A stretch of DNA of 6,232 bases from Gemmatimonadota bacterium (GTDB lineage: Bacteria; Gemmatimonadota; Gemmatimonadetes; JACCXV01; JAHWKZ01), in NCBI GenBank assembly GCA_019347645.1, contig JAHWKZ010000082.1, positions 1 through 6,232 on the forward strand, given 5' to 3'. This document shows positions 1 to 4,728 of this stretch, in pieces. Every line of letters starts with the position of its first letter. Position 1 is the first letter of the stretch. The position numbers and the translations under genes are program-made. Below the pieces are notes generated by a model that saw only the letters and a list, made by a program, of their open reading frames with translations, made no database searches and was not told where the DNA came from.

Positions 1-126
1 CGTCGTCACCTCGATCACGCCGAGGATCTCGCGCACGCGGCAGACGAGCAGGCGCTCGTCCTCGATCTCCACCCACACGCCCGCGGTACGCGGGAAGACG
101 ACGTGGTCACCCGGGGCCACCGGCAT
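1..126 (-). CDS. GroES-like co-chaperonin, C-terminal part (partial or truncated)
   Basis: On the minus strand a frame, open to the left edge, encodes 42 residues from an ATG at 124-126. It contains APGDHVVFPRTAGVWVEI, then ERLLVCRVREILGVIE. This matches the C-terminal half of the GroES/Cpn10 fold: the GDxVxFxxxAGxxV strand pair, then the closing strand that normally reads LxxxDILAVIE. GroES caps GroEL in the cytoplasm. The N-terminal half (about 50 residues, including the mobile loop) is not found upstream: the same frame continues without stops but turns into Arg-rich sequence antisense to dcd. The ATG is therefore probably not the real start, and the gene looks truncated, rearranged or misassembled at about 127-150. 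The family assignment rests on about 40 residues. No groEL is visible here. Confidence 0.55.
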   Translation of the reverse strand, partial: MPVAPGDHVVFPRTAGVWVEIEDERLLVCRVREILGVIEVTT

Positions 127-188
127 CTGGCCTTTTCGCTGTCGGCGAGCGCATCGTCGGCGAGCTCGAGGAGCACTTCCGCGACGAG

Positions 189-1751
189 CTGCGGGTCTCC
201 GACGAGTTCAAGATCTTCACCAACGTCTTCACCGCCACGGTCGACCCCAAGGCGTTCGATCCGCGGTCGTTCGTGGATCATCAGGGCGACGAGTGCGTGG
301 TCCCGCCCAATTCGTTCGCGCTGGCACGCTCGGTCGAGTACTTCCGGATCCCCCGCAACGTGCTCACCGTCTGCCTGGGGAAGTCGACCTACGCGCGGTG
401 CTTCAGCGCGGACACCCGCGTAGCGCTGGTGGACGGGAGTGTGCCCACGCTCGAGGAGATGGCCGAGCGGGCCGAGGAAGGCGAGATGTTCTGGGGCTAT
501 GCCATGAGCCGCTACGGCCGGATCGAGGTCGAGCTACTGGAAGCCCCGCGCTGGATCGGCCGAGACTCTCTGATCGAGATCACGCTGGACAACGGCGAGC
601 GCGTCCGTTGCACGCCGGATCACGAGTTCCTGCGCCGGGACGGCCGCATGGCGCAGGCGGACGATCTGCGTCCCGGGGACTCGCTCATGCCGTTGTACCG
701 GAGCGACGCCCGGGGCTACGAGATGGTCTACCAACCGTTGAACGGCCACCTCCATCCGACCCACCGACTGGCCGACGAGTGGAACGTCCGGAACGGTCTC
801 TACCAGAACGTGACAGGCACGCACCGCCATCATCGGGACTTCAATCGCCGAAACAACAACCCATGGAACATCGAGCGGATGGAAGCCTCCGAGCACATCC
901 GGCTTCACAACACCGATACGTTCGGTGAAGGCTTCGATCCCGAGGCTCACGGAGAGGCCATACGCGACGCGCTCGCCGCTCGGTCGCGAGACCCGGATTG
1001 GCGCCAGCGCTATCGACGAGGGCAGCGGGAGAGAGCCAGGTCATTCTGGGACGAGAGTCGATACGCGGAAGTCCGGAAGCGGCTCCTCGCGAAGCATCGG
1101 GAGAGCTGGACGGACGAGCGACGCCGGGCGCAGTCCAAGGCTTTGCGAGCGTTCTACTCCGATCCGTCGGAACGAATTCGAAGAGGTCGGATCTCCCGAA
1201 GGACCTGGAGTCGTGACGACGGGTCGAGGCGAGCCCGGCAGGCCGAGATTGCGCGCGCGATCCGGCTTCGAGAGGATATCGACCATGACGCCGTTTGGTG
1301 CGCCCTCCACATGGCAGGGACGATCCGGGGCGCCGCAAGGATGCTTGGCTGTGACCGCTCGGTCTTCCGCCGATTCCCGGGAATCGTGGACGCTTTCAAG
1401 CGTCAGAACCGCCAGCCCCTCAACCACAAGGTCGAATCCATTCGCACGCTCGCCGGCGATCACGACGTCTACTGCCTGACCGTCCCCGAAGCCGGCAATT
1501 TCGCTCTGGACGCCGGAGTGTTCGTCCGCAATTGCGGAATCATCGTGAACGTGACCCCCCTCGAACCCGAATGGGAGGGCCACGTGACCCTCGAGATCTC
1601 GAACACCACGCCCCTGCCGGCGAAGATCTACGCCAACGAGGGACTCGCGCAGGTGCTCTTCTTCGAGTCCGACGAGGCGTGCGAGACGTCGTACAAGGAC
1701 CGCGGCGGGAAGTACCAGGCCCAGCGCGGCGTCACGCTGCCGAAGCTGTGA
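189..1751 (+). CDS. dcd: dCTP deaminase interrupted by an intein; 5' end missing
   Basis: dCTP deaminase converts dCTP to dUTP plus ammonia, feeding dTMP synthesis. Homology starts at LRVSDEFKIFTNV (from 189) and runs through VDPKAFD, PPNSFALARSVEYFRIPRNV and GKSTYAR. It is then broken by an intein and resumes at CGIIVNVTPLEPEWEG, NTTPLPAKIYANEG and VLFFESDE, ending RGVTLPKL. Counting from the GTG at 273, Ser38 and Arg42 (GKSTYAR) and Glu63 after splicing (VTLE) match the catalytic Ser, Arg and Glu of the family. The family has about 48 more N-terminal residues (the DRWI helix and the SSYGYD strand). Here the same frame reads GERIVGELEEHFRDE instead. The frame is open to the left edge, but the only ATG, GTG or TTG before the core is GTG 273, which would cut into the core domain. 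The gene may be a 5'-truncated pseudogene or lie on a chimeric contig. The spliced core is otherwise intact. Confidence 0.85.
   Translation: MRVSDEFKIFTNVFTATVDPKAFDPRSFVDHQGDECVVPPNSFALARSVEYFRIPRNVLTVCLGKSTYARCFSADTRVALVDGSVPTLEEMAERAEEGEMFWGYAMSRYGRIEVELLEAPRWIGRDSLIEITLDNGERVRCTPDHEFLRRDGRMAQADDLRPGDSLMPLYRSDARGYEMVYQPLNGHLHPTHRLADEWNVRNGLYQNVTGTHRHHRDFNRRNNNPWNIERMEASEHIRLHNTDTFGEGFDPEAHGEAIRDALAARSRDPDWRQRYRRGQRERARSFWDESRYAEVRKRLLAKHRESWTDERRRAQSKALRAFYSDPSERIRRGRISRRTWSRDDGSRRARQAEIARAIRLREDIDHDAVWCALHMAGTIRGAARMLGCDRSVFRRFPGIVDAFKRQNRQPLNHKVESIRTLAGDHDVYCLTVPEAGNFALDAGVFVRNCGIIVNVTPLEPEWEGHVTLEISNTTPLPAKIYANEGLAQVLFFESDEACETSYKDRGGKYQAQRGVTLPKL
828..908 (+). other. HNH homing endonuclease domain inside the intein
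   Basis: Residues 186-212 of the frame counted from 273 read HHRDFNRRNNNPWNIERM, followed by EHIRLH. This is the HNH signature (His-His, Asp, Asn-Asn-Asn-Pro, Asn, then His-x3-His) found in intein and group I intron endonucleases of the HHxDFNxxNNNPxNL type. His187, Asn199 and His208/His212 are the expected metal-binding or catalytic positions. No LAGLIDADG motif is present, so homing would depend on this HNH nuclease. The motif residues are intact, so the nuclease could be active. Confidence 0.88.
987..1220 (+). repeat. Degenerate tandem W/Y-x-D...R repeats in the intein (protein level)
   Basis: Between the HNH motif and the helix-turn-helix, five modules recur. Each has an aromatic residue, usually an Asp close by, and then an Arg-rich helix. 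The key parts are DPDWRQRYRRG, SFWDESRYAEVRKRL, ESWTDERRRAQSKAL, AFYSDPSERIRRGRI and RTWSRDDGSRRARQA. The aromatic anchors are at residues 243, 259, 279, 295 and 312 of the frame counted from 273, so the spacing is 16-20. The repeats are not visible as DNA repeats. They resemble the modular DNA-binding repeats (NUMOD-like) that follow HNH and GIY-YIG homing nucleases. The binding role is inferred from basic charge and position. Confidence 0.6.
1290..1400 (+). other. Helix-turn-helix segment in the intein, C-terminal to the nuclease
   Basis: Residues 340-376 of the frame counted from 273 contain VWCALHMAGTIRGAARMLGC followed by DRSVFRRFPGIVDAF. The pattern GTIRGAARMLGCDRSVFRRF fits a helix-turn-helix: a first helix with the AA-x-x-LG turn, then a recognition helix beginning DRSVFRR. 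Homing endonucleases often carry such a motif at the end of their DNA-binding tail to read one side of the target site. Directly after it the protein returns to the splicing domain at about residue 385 (HKVESIRTLAGDHDVY). Confidence 0.6.
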
Positions 1752-1756
1752 TCTCG

Positions 1757-2650
1757 ATGCGTGCCGCCATCGCCGGTCTCGGAGCCATCGCCCTGCTGAC
1801 GGCGGCCGGGTGCCTGTACGAGCCGCCGGGCCATCTGCCCTCGTCGGTCCGGATCCTCTACAGCAAATCGACGACGGACTCGCTGGGCGCCAAGACCGAC
1901 GTCTACTTCCTGGTCGCCCGCTCGGGCAACGAGCTGCGTCTCACCGGGGAGCCGGGCGTCGACACCCAGCCCACCTTCGCCCCCAGCTCCCTGCGGGTGT
2001 ACTACACGCGGGAGCTCGACGGCCGCGCCGAGATCTGGTCGATGGAGTTCGACGGCAGCGACGAGCGCGCGGCGATCGCCGACCAGACGGCCGACGCGCG
2101 GGCCCCCACGATCGCGCCGGACGAAAGCCGGATCGCCTATACGCGCGTCGCCGGCGGCCGATCCGAGATCTGGACGGCGGCCACGGACGGCTCCGACGCC
2201 CGGGTTCTGCTCGAGGGTTCGGGGTGGAGTCAGCCGGCGTGGGCGCCCGACGGGCGACGGCTGGTCGCGGTGGGCGTGCGGGACGGGGTGGAGCGGCTGC
2301 ACGTGGTGGACGCCGGGGGAGGGGACCCGCGGGCGCTGGCCCCCGGCGGTCCCGCGCCCCAGGCCGATCCGGCCTGGAGTCCGGACGGGTCCCGGATCGT
2401 CTTCCGGCTGGGCTCGGGAGCGGGCGCGGACATCGCGGTGATGGAGGTCGCCTCGGGCTCGATCACCCGCCTCACCGACAACGACGTCGCCGAGGGCGGC
2501 CCGTCGTGGAGCCCGGCGGGGGACCGGATCGTCTTCGTCCGGACCTCGAGGGGGAAGGGGAACCTCTACCTGATGGACGCCGACGGGAGCGACGTCGACG
2601 ACCTCACCTCCAGCGAGGAGGCGGAGGCGGCGGATCCGGAGTGGCTGTGA
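1757..2650 (+). CDS. TolB-like PD40 beta-propeller lipoprotein
   Basis: The 297-residue protein opens with a short lipoprotein signal peptide, MRAAIAGLGAIALLTAAGC, with Cys19 as the lipidation site. It is therefore expected at the inner or outer membrane, facing the periplasm. Five PD40 units follow at about residues 69-105, 117-148, 159-190, 204-236 and 249-280. Each has a [AS]PD/APxxxR[IL]-type first strand, then an IWxxxxDGSD or LYLMDADGSD strand. The C-terminus stops at DPEWL, the start of a sixth unit. Residues 31-63 (ILYSKS...DVYFLVARSGNELRLT) look like the rest of that blade, so the propeller probably closes by pairing both ends, giving six blades as in TolB. An in-frame GTG at 1748 overlaps the dcd stop (GTGA) and is an alternative start. 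No clear ribosome binding site was seen for either. The gene is probably cotranscribed with dcd. The ligand is unknown. Confidence 0.85.
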   Translation: MRAAIAGLGAIALLTAAGCLYEPPGHLPSSVRILYSKSTTDSLGAKTDVYFLVARSGNELRLTGEPGVDTQPTFAPSSLRVYYTRELDGRAEIWSMEFDGSDERAAIADQTADARAPTIAPDESRIAYTRVAGGRSEIWTAATDGSDARVLLEGSGWSQPAWAPDGRRLVAVGVRDGVERLHVVDAGGGDPRALAPGGPAPQADPAWSPDGSRIVFRLGSGAGADIAVMEVASGSITRLTDNDVAEGGPSWSPAGDRIVFVRTSRGKGNLYLMDADGSDVDDLTSSEEAEAADPEWL

Positions 2651-2665
2651 GGAGTCGCGGAGAGG

Positions 2666-3196
2666 CTAGGCTTCGGCCTCGACCTTCTCGGCGCGTTCGG
2701 CGGCGGCGTCCGCCATCGTCTTCTCGATGAAATCGATCCCCTCTTCGTAGGAGCAGTCCTCGATGAGGGCGATCTCGCTGACCAGCAGGTCCCGGCTCTT
2801 CTCGAACATCCGCTGATCCGAGCTCGACAGCGAGCTGTCCGACCACTTCGGGTACATGTCGCGGAGGATCTCGGCGACCTCGAGCGGATCCCCGGATTCG
2901 AGCTTGGTCTTCACCTGCTTCATGCGCCGGTTGAAGTTCCGGCTCATCTCCTCGGGCTCGCCGGTGAGGACGTCCTTGAGGGCCTTGTACCGCTTGTTGG
3001 CGAGCGGCGGACGGATGGCGGAGAGGTCCACGGAGTTCTTGGGCACGAAGATCTTTCGGCCCTTCGAGACGCATCGGATCTTGAGGCATTCGATGCGCTG
3101 GCCGCTCACTTCGATCGATTCGATGCCGTCGACATAGCCGCCCCCGTACTGGGGGTGAACCACGGGGTCGTTGACCTTGAAGTCGGTGTCGGGCAT
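2666..3196 (-). CDS. carD: CarD/CdnL-family RNA polymerase-binding regulator
   Basis: The 176-residue protein starts MPDTDFKVNDPVVHPQYGGG. Residues 5-60 are the Tudor-like RNA polymerase beta-lobe-binding domain of CarD/CdnL (VVHPxYGxGxVxxIE...IFVP...IR). Residues 66-165 are the helical DNA-facing domain (SGDPLEVAEILRDMY, DQRMFEKSRDLLVSEIALIE). The length equals that of stand-alone CarD proteins (about 160-175). Such proteins stabilise the open promoter complex, notably at rRNA and ribosomal protein promoters. By my alignment, the Trp that wedges into the minor groove at the upstream edge of the -10 element is Phe88 here (RNFNRRM). The ATG lies 7 nt after the rpsU stop, with a GGGTAGG purine tract spanning that stop as the likely ribosome binding site. 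An upstream in-frame start would extend into rpsU and has no homology. The Glu/Ala-rich tail (ERAEKVEAEA) is variable. Confidence 0.93.
   Translation of the reverse strand: MPDTDFKVNDPVVHPQYGGGYVDGIESIEVSGQRIECLKIRCVSKGRKIFVPKNSVDLSAIRPPLANKRYKALKDVLTGEPEEMSRNFNRRMKQVKTKLESGDPLEVAEILRDMYPKWSDSSLSSSDQRMFEKSRDLLVSEIALIEDCSYEEGIDFIEKTMADAAAERAEKVEAEA
2668..2679 (+). terminator. Possible short hairpin between convergent genes
   Basis: AGGC-TTCG-GCCT forms a perfect 4-bp stem with a stable UUCG tetraloop on the plus strand, 17 nt after the stop of the propeller lipoprotein and overlapping the last codons of carD. No T tract follows. It may help end plus-strand transcription in this 15-nt convergent gap, but the stem is short and could be chance in GC-rich DNA. 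Confidence 0.2.
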
Positions 3197-3203
3197 ATTC
3201 GGC

Positions 3204-3374
3204 CTACCCGCGACGCTGGCGGGCGCGGATCTTGCGCTGGCGGCGCTCACTGGGCTTCTCGTAATGGCGTTTGCGCTTGAGCTCGGAAAAGATATTCGAC
3301 TTCTTGACCTCGCGACGGAATCGCTTCAGCGCGCTCTCCAGCGATTCACCCTCGCGAACATGGACTTCTGCCAT
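3204..3374 (-). CDS. rpsU: 30S ribosomal protein S21
   Basis: The 56-residue protein MAEVHVREGESLESALKRFR, continuing REVKKSNIFSELKRKRHYEK, then PSERRQRKIRARQRRG, is full-length S21. It is a small basic protein of the 30S platform near the 3' end of 16S rRNA. The ESLESALKRFRR helix and the Y-x-K-PSERR-x-RK tail are the family hallmarks. A purine-rich GGGAAGGGAAG tract lies just upstream of the ATG on the minus strand. carD follows after 7 nt, so the two are translated from one message. The usual rpsU neighbours dnaG and rpoD are not seen here. Confidence 0.96.
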   Translation of the reverse strand: MAEVHVREGESLESALKRFRREVKKSNIFSELKRKRHYEKPSERRQRKIRARQRRG

Positions 3375-3425
3375 CAGGGCTTCCCTTCCCGGGGTTCGAG
3401 TGAAGCTTTCGGAGCGGTTTAAGAC

Positions 3426-4007
3426 ATGACAGCATTCCAAGTTAGGGCCAGTCTGAAATCCAGTCAAGCCAAGACCGTTCTTCGCGCCCTTCCCCTCGCT
3501 TTCGTGGCGATCGGCTGCGCGGCGCCGATCTCGACGATGCGGAGCCCGTACCACCTGCGGGTGGTCGAGCTGCGGAACACCACCGTACGTCCCTGGATCC
3601 TCGAGGTCGCGCCCGTGGAAGGGCAGCAGCAGCTCGGTGGCGCCACCACGTTCACCGGCGAGCTGCGGCCCGGCGAGGTGAAGGTCCTCTACCTCTATCA
3701 CGGCTTCGAGTACGATTTCGTGGTCAGCGAGAAGGCGTACGGCGAAGAGGAGGTGGCGCGCACCCGGGCGAAGGTGGACCGCGACGTCGGATTCGACTTC
3801 GCCGGGGACGCCCTGGTCATGGACGAGGGCCTGGTGGTGCGCCTCGGCGAGCCGGCGGTGTCGTTCGTCGACAGCCTCATGCGCGCCCAGGGCGACCTCC
3901 TGCCGGACACCGCCCGCGGCCGGCTCACGCCGGGGGACAAGCGCCTCGAGCGGGAGCAGGAGGCTCGCGAGGAGGCGGAGCGACGTCGGCGGGGGGAGGT
4001 CCCGTAG
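3426..4007 (+). CDS. Hypothetical lipoprotein, family not recognised
   Basis: The 193-residue product has a basic N-terminus, a hydrophobic stretch (VLRALPLAFVAIGC) and a lipobox ending at Cys31, so it is likely a lipidated periplasmic or outer-membrane protein. Residues 41-145 are predicted beta-rich (YHLRVVELRNTTVRPWILEV, then ELRPGEVKVLYLYHGFEYDF). They are followed by a charged segment with GEEEVARTRAKVDRDVGFDF. The last 25 residues form a highly charged Glu/Arg helix. I do not recognise a family; the strand pattern resembles a small immunoglobulin-like or lectin-like beta sandwich, but this is only an impression. GGAG at 3411-3414 is 11 nt before the ATG. No alternative ATG, GTG or TTG precedes the signal peptide. 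The first 20 codons are AT-richer than the rest and overlap the putative rpsU promoter. Confidence 0.7.
   Translation: MTAFQVRASLKSSQAKTVLRALPLAFVAIGCAAPISTMRSPYHLRVVELRNTTVRPWILEVAPVEGQQQLGGATTFTGELRPGEVKVLYLYHGFEYDFVVSEKAYGEEEVARTRAKVDRDVGFDFAGDALVMDEGLVVRLGEPAVSFVDSLMRAQGDLLPDTARGRLTPGDKRLEREQEAREEAERRRRGEVP
3439..3467 (-). promoter_or_regulatory. Candidate sigma70-type promoter for rpsU-carD
   Basis: Read on the minus strand, TTGACT (3467-3462; 5 of 6 to TTGACA) is followed after exactly 17 nt by TAACTT (3444-3439; 3 of 6 to TATAAT). The -10 box ends about 65 nt upstream of the rpsU ATG. The site lies inside the first codons of the divergent lipoprotein gene, in a locally AT-richer stretch. 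The spacing and the -35 box are good; the -10 box is weak. Confidence 0.4.
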
Positions 4008-4042
4008 CCGGCGGCGGGTCCGGCAAGAGCCCGACCGAAGTC

Positions 4043-4669
4043 CGGGCGATCCTTCGAGAGCTCGAGAAGGCCTATCCCGAGGCCGCGACCGCCCTCGAAT
4101 ACGAGACCCCGTTCCAGCTCCTCGTCGCGACGATCCTGTCGGCGCAGTGCACCGACGCGCGGGTCAACACCGTCACTCCCGATCTCTTCGCCGACCATCC
4201 CGATCCGCCTTCGTTCCGCGAGATGTCTCAAGAGGAGCTCGAGGCTTACATCCGCACCTGCGGGCTCTATCGCAACAAGGCGAAGAACATCCTGGCCACC
4301 GCCCGGATGCTCGGTGCGGAGTTCGGCGACGAGGTCCCGGATTCGCGGGAGGCGCTGATGCGCCTGCCCGGAGTGGGCAGGAAGACAGCGAACGTGGTGC
4401 TGGCCCATGTCCACTCCGCCGACGCCATCGCCGTCGATACCCACGTCTTCCGGGTCTCGCGCCGGCTGGGGCTGGCTCGGGGGGACACTCCGCGAAGGGT
4501 CGAGGAGGAGCTGATGCAGGCCCTGCCGCGGGAGACGTGGGCCCGCACCCACCACCGGCTCATCTTCCACGGCCGGCGGATCTGCAAGGCGGTCAAGCCG
4601 CGTTGCGAAGCGTGTCCGGTGTCGGCGTGGTGCGACTGGTATCGGGAGCGCCGGCGAGACGGGGAGTGA
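4043..4669 (+). CDS. nth: Endonuclease III (DNA glycosylase/AP lyase); no canonical start codon
   Basis: Nth excises oxidised pyrimidines and nicks the abasic site in base-excision repair. The frame reads RAILRELEKAYPEAATALEY, ETPFQLLVATILSAQCTD, GLYRNKAKNI, LPGVGRKTANVVL and VDTHVFRV. The helix-hairpin-helix (LPGVGRKTA) carries the catalytic Lys, and VDTH carries the catalytic Asp. The C-terminal CKAVKPRCEACPVSAWC is a perfect C-x6-C-x2-C-x5-C [4Fe-4S] ligand set. From 4043 it encodes 208 residues, the usual size (E. coli 211). The in-frame ATG at 4223 would remove the first 60 residues, including ILSAQCTD, so it is not the real start. No ATG, GTG or TTG lies in frame before it. Candidates are rare starts such as ATC 4049, or an indel near the G6 run at 3991-3996. 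The start given here is simply where homology begins. The gene follows the lipoprotein stop (4007) almost directly. Confidence 0.9.
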   Translation, partial: RAILRELEKAYPEAATALEYETPFQLLVATILSAQCTDARVNTVTPDLFADHPDPPSFREMSQEELEAYIRTCGLYRNKAKNILATARMLGAEFGDEVPDSREALMRLPGVGRKTANVVLAHVHSADAIAVDTHVFRVSRRLGLARGDTPRRVEEELMQALPRETWARTHHRLIFHGRRICKAVKPRCEACPVSAWCDWYRERRRDGE

Positions 4670-4673
4670 TCCG

Positions 4674-4692
4674 CCGCGCGCCGCTCGCGCGG
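4674..4692 (+). terminator. GC-rich hairpin after nth
   Basis: CCGCGCG (4674-4680) and CGCGCGG (4686-4692) form a perfect 7-bp stem with a 5-nt loop, 5 nt after the nth stop. No T tract follows directly; the nearest T run is at 4720-4724. It may stabilise the nth 3' end or weakly terminate. In DNA this GC-rich, chance is possible. Confidence 0.3.
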
Positions 4693-4728
4693 TAGCGCGG
4701 GCGGCCGGCCACTCCTACGTTTTTGGCC

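Larger units (their letters stand above)
399..1532 (+). mobile_element. Intein in dCTP deaminase (378 aa, HNH homing endonuclease type)
   Basis: The insert begins with Cys1 (CFSADTRVALVDGSVPTLEEM, splicing block A). Block B is at intein residues 66-80 with TPDH (Thr72, His75). It ends with blocks F and G: DVYCLTVPEAGNFAL and GVFVRN (Asn378). The next residue is the native Cys of the dcd motif ARCGIIVN, which serves as the +1 nucleophile. Removing 399-1532 restores a contiguous family motif, GKSTYAR followed by CGIIVNVTP, so the boundaries are secure. The insertion is directly after the catalytic Arg, typical of inteins, which favour conserved active-site codons. The penultimate residue is Arg rather than the usual His, and the block F position often held by His reads Gly (EAGNF). 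Asn cyclisation may therefore rely on other residues. My line counts give 55% GC at 841-900 and 1141-1200, against 67% in extein 1561-1620. Confidence 0.93.

Noticed and set aside
15..281. Minus-strand 88-codon frame across the groES-dcd junction
   Set aside because: It is antisense to the dcd core on its right side and out of frame with the GroES-like reading on its left. It has no motif of its own.
841..1583. Several open frames on both strands within the intein
   Set aside because: They are shadows of the intein frame. None shows a recognisable motif, and the intein frame explains splicing blocks, HNH and helix-turn-helix.
1532..1756. Upstream extension of the TolB-like gene to TTG 1532
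   Set aside because: The extra residues are antisense-like Arg/Pro-rich sequence overlapping the dcd C-terminal extein. The signal peptide starts properly at 1757 (or 1748).
3375..3425. Plus-strand promoter for the lipoprotein in the 51-nt gap after rpsU
   Set aside because: No pair of -35 and -10 boxes with acceptable spacing was visible on the plus strand, so none is annotated.
4004..4006. GTA at 4004 as a mutated GTG start of nth, preceded by GGAGG
   Set aside because: The position suits an nth start, but changing this GTA to GTG would destroy the lipoprotein stop TAG at 4005-4007, so a simple substitution or base-call error does not explain it.
4005..4060. Lipoprotein-Nth fusion created by one extra G in the 3991-3996 run
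   Set aside because: A secreted lipoprotein fused to a cytoplasmic Fe-S DNA repair enzyme makes no biological sense, and the lipoprotein already ends in a normal stop. It is kept only as a possible sequencing explanation for the missing nth start.
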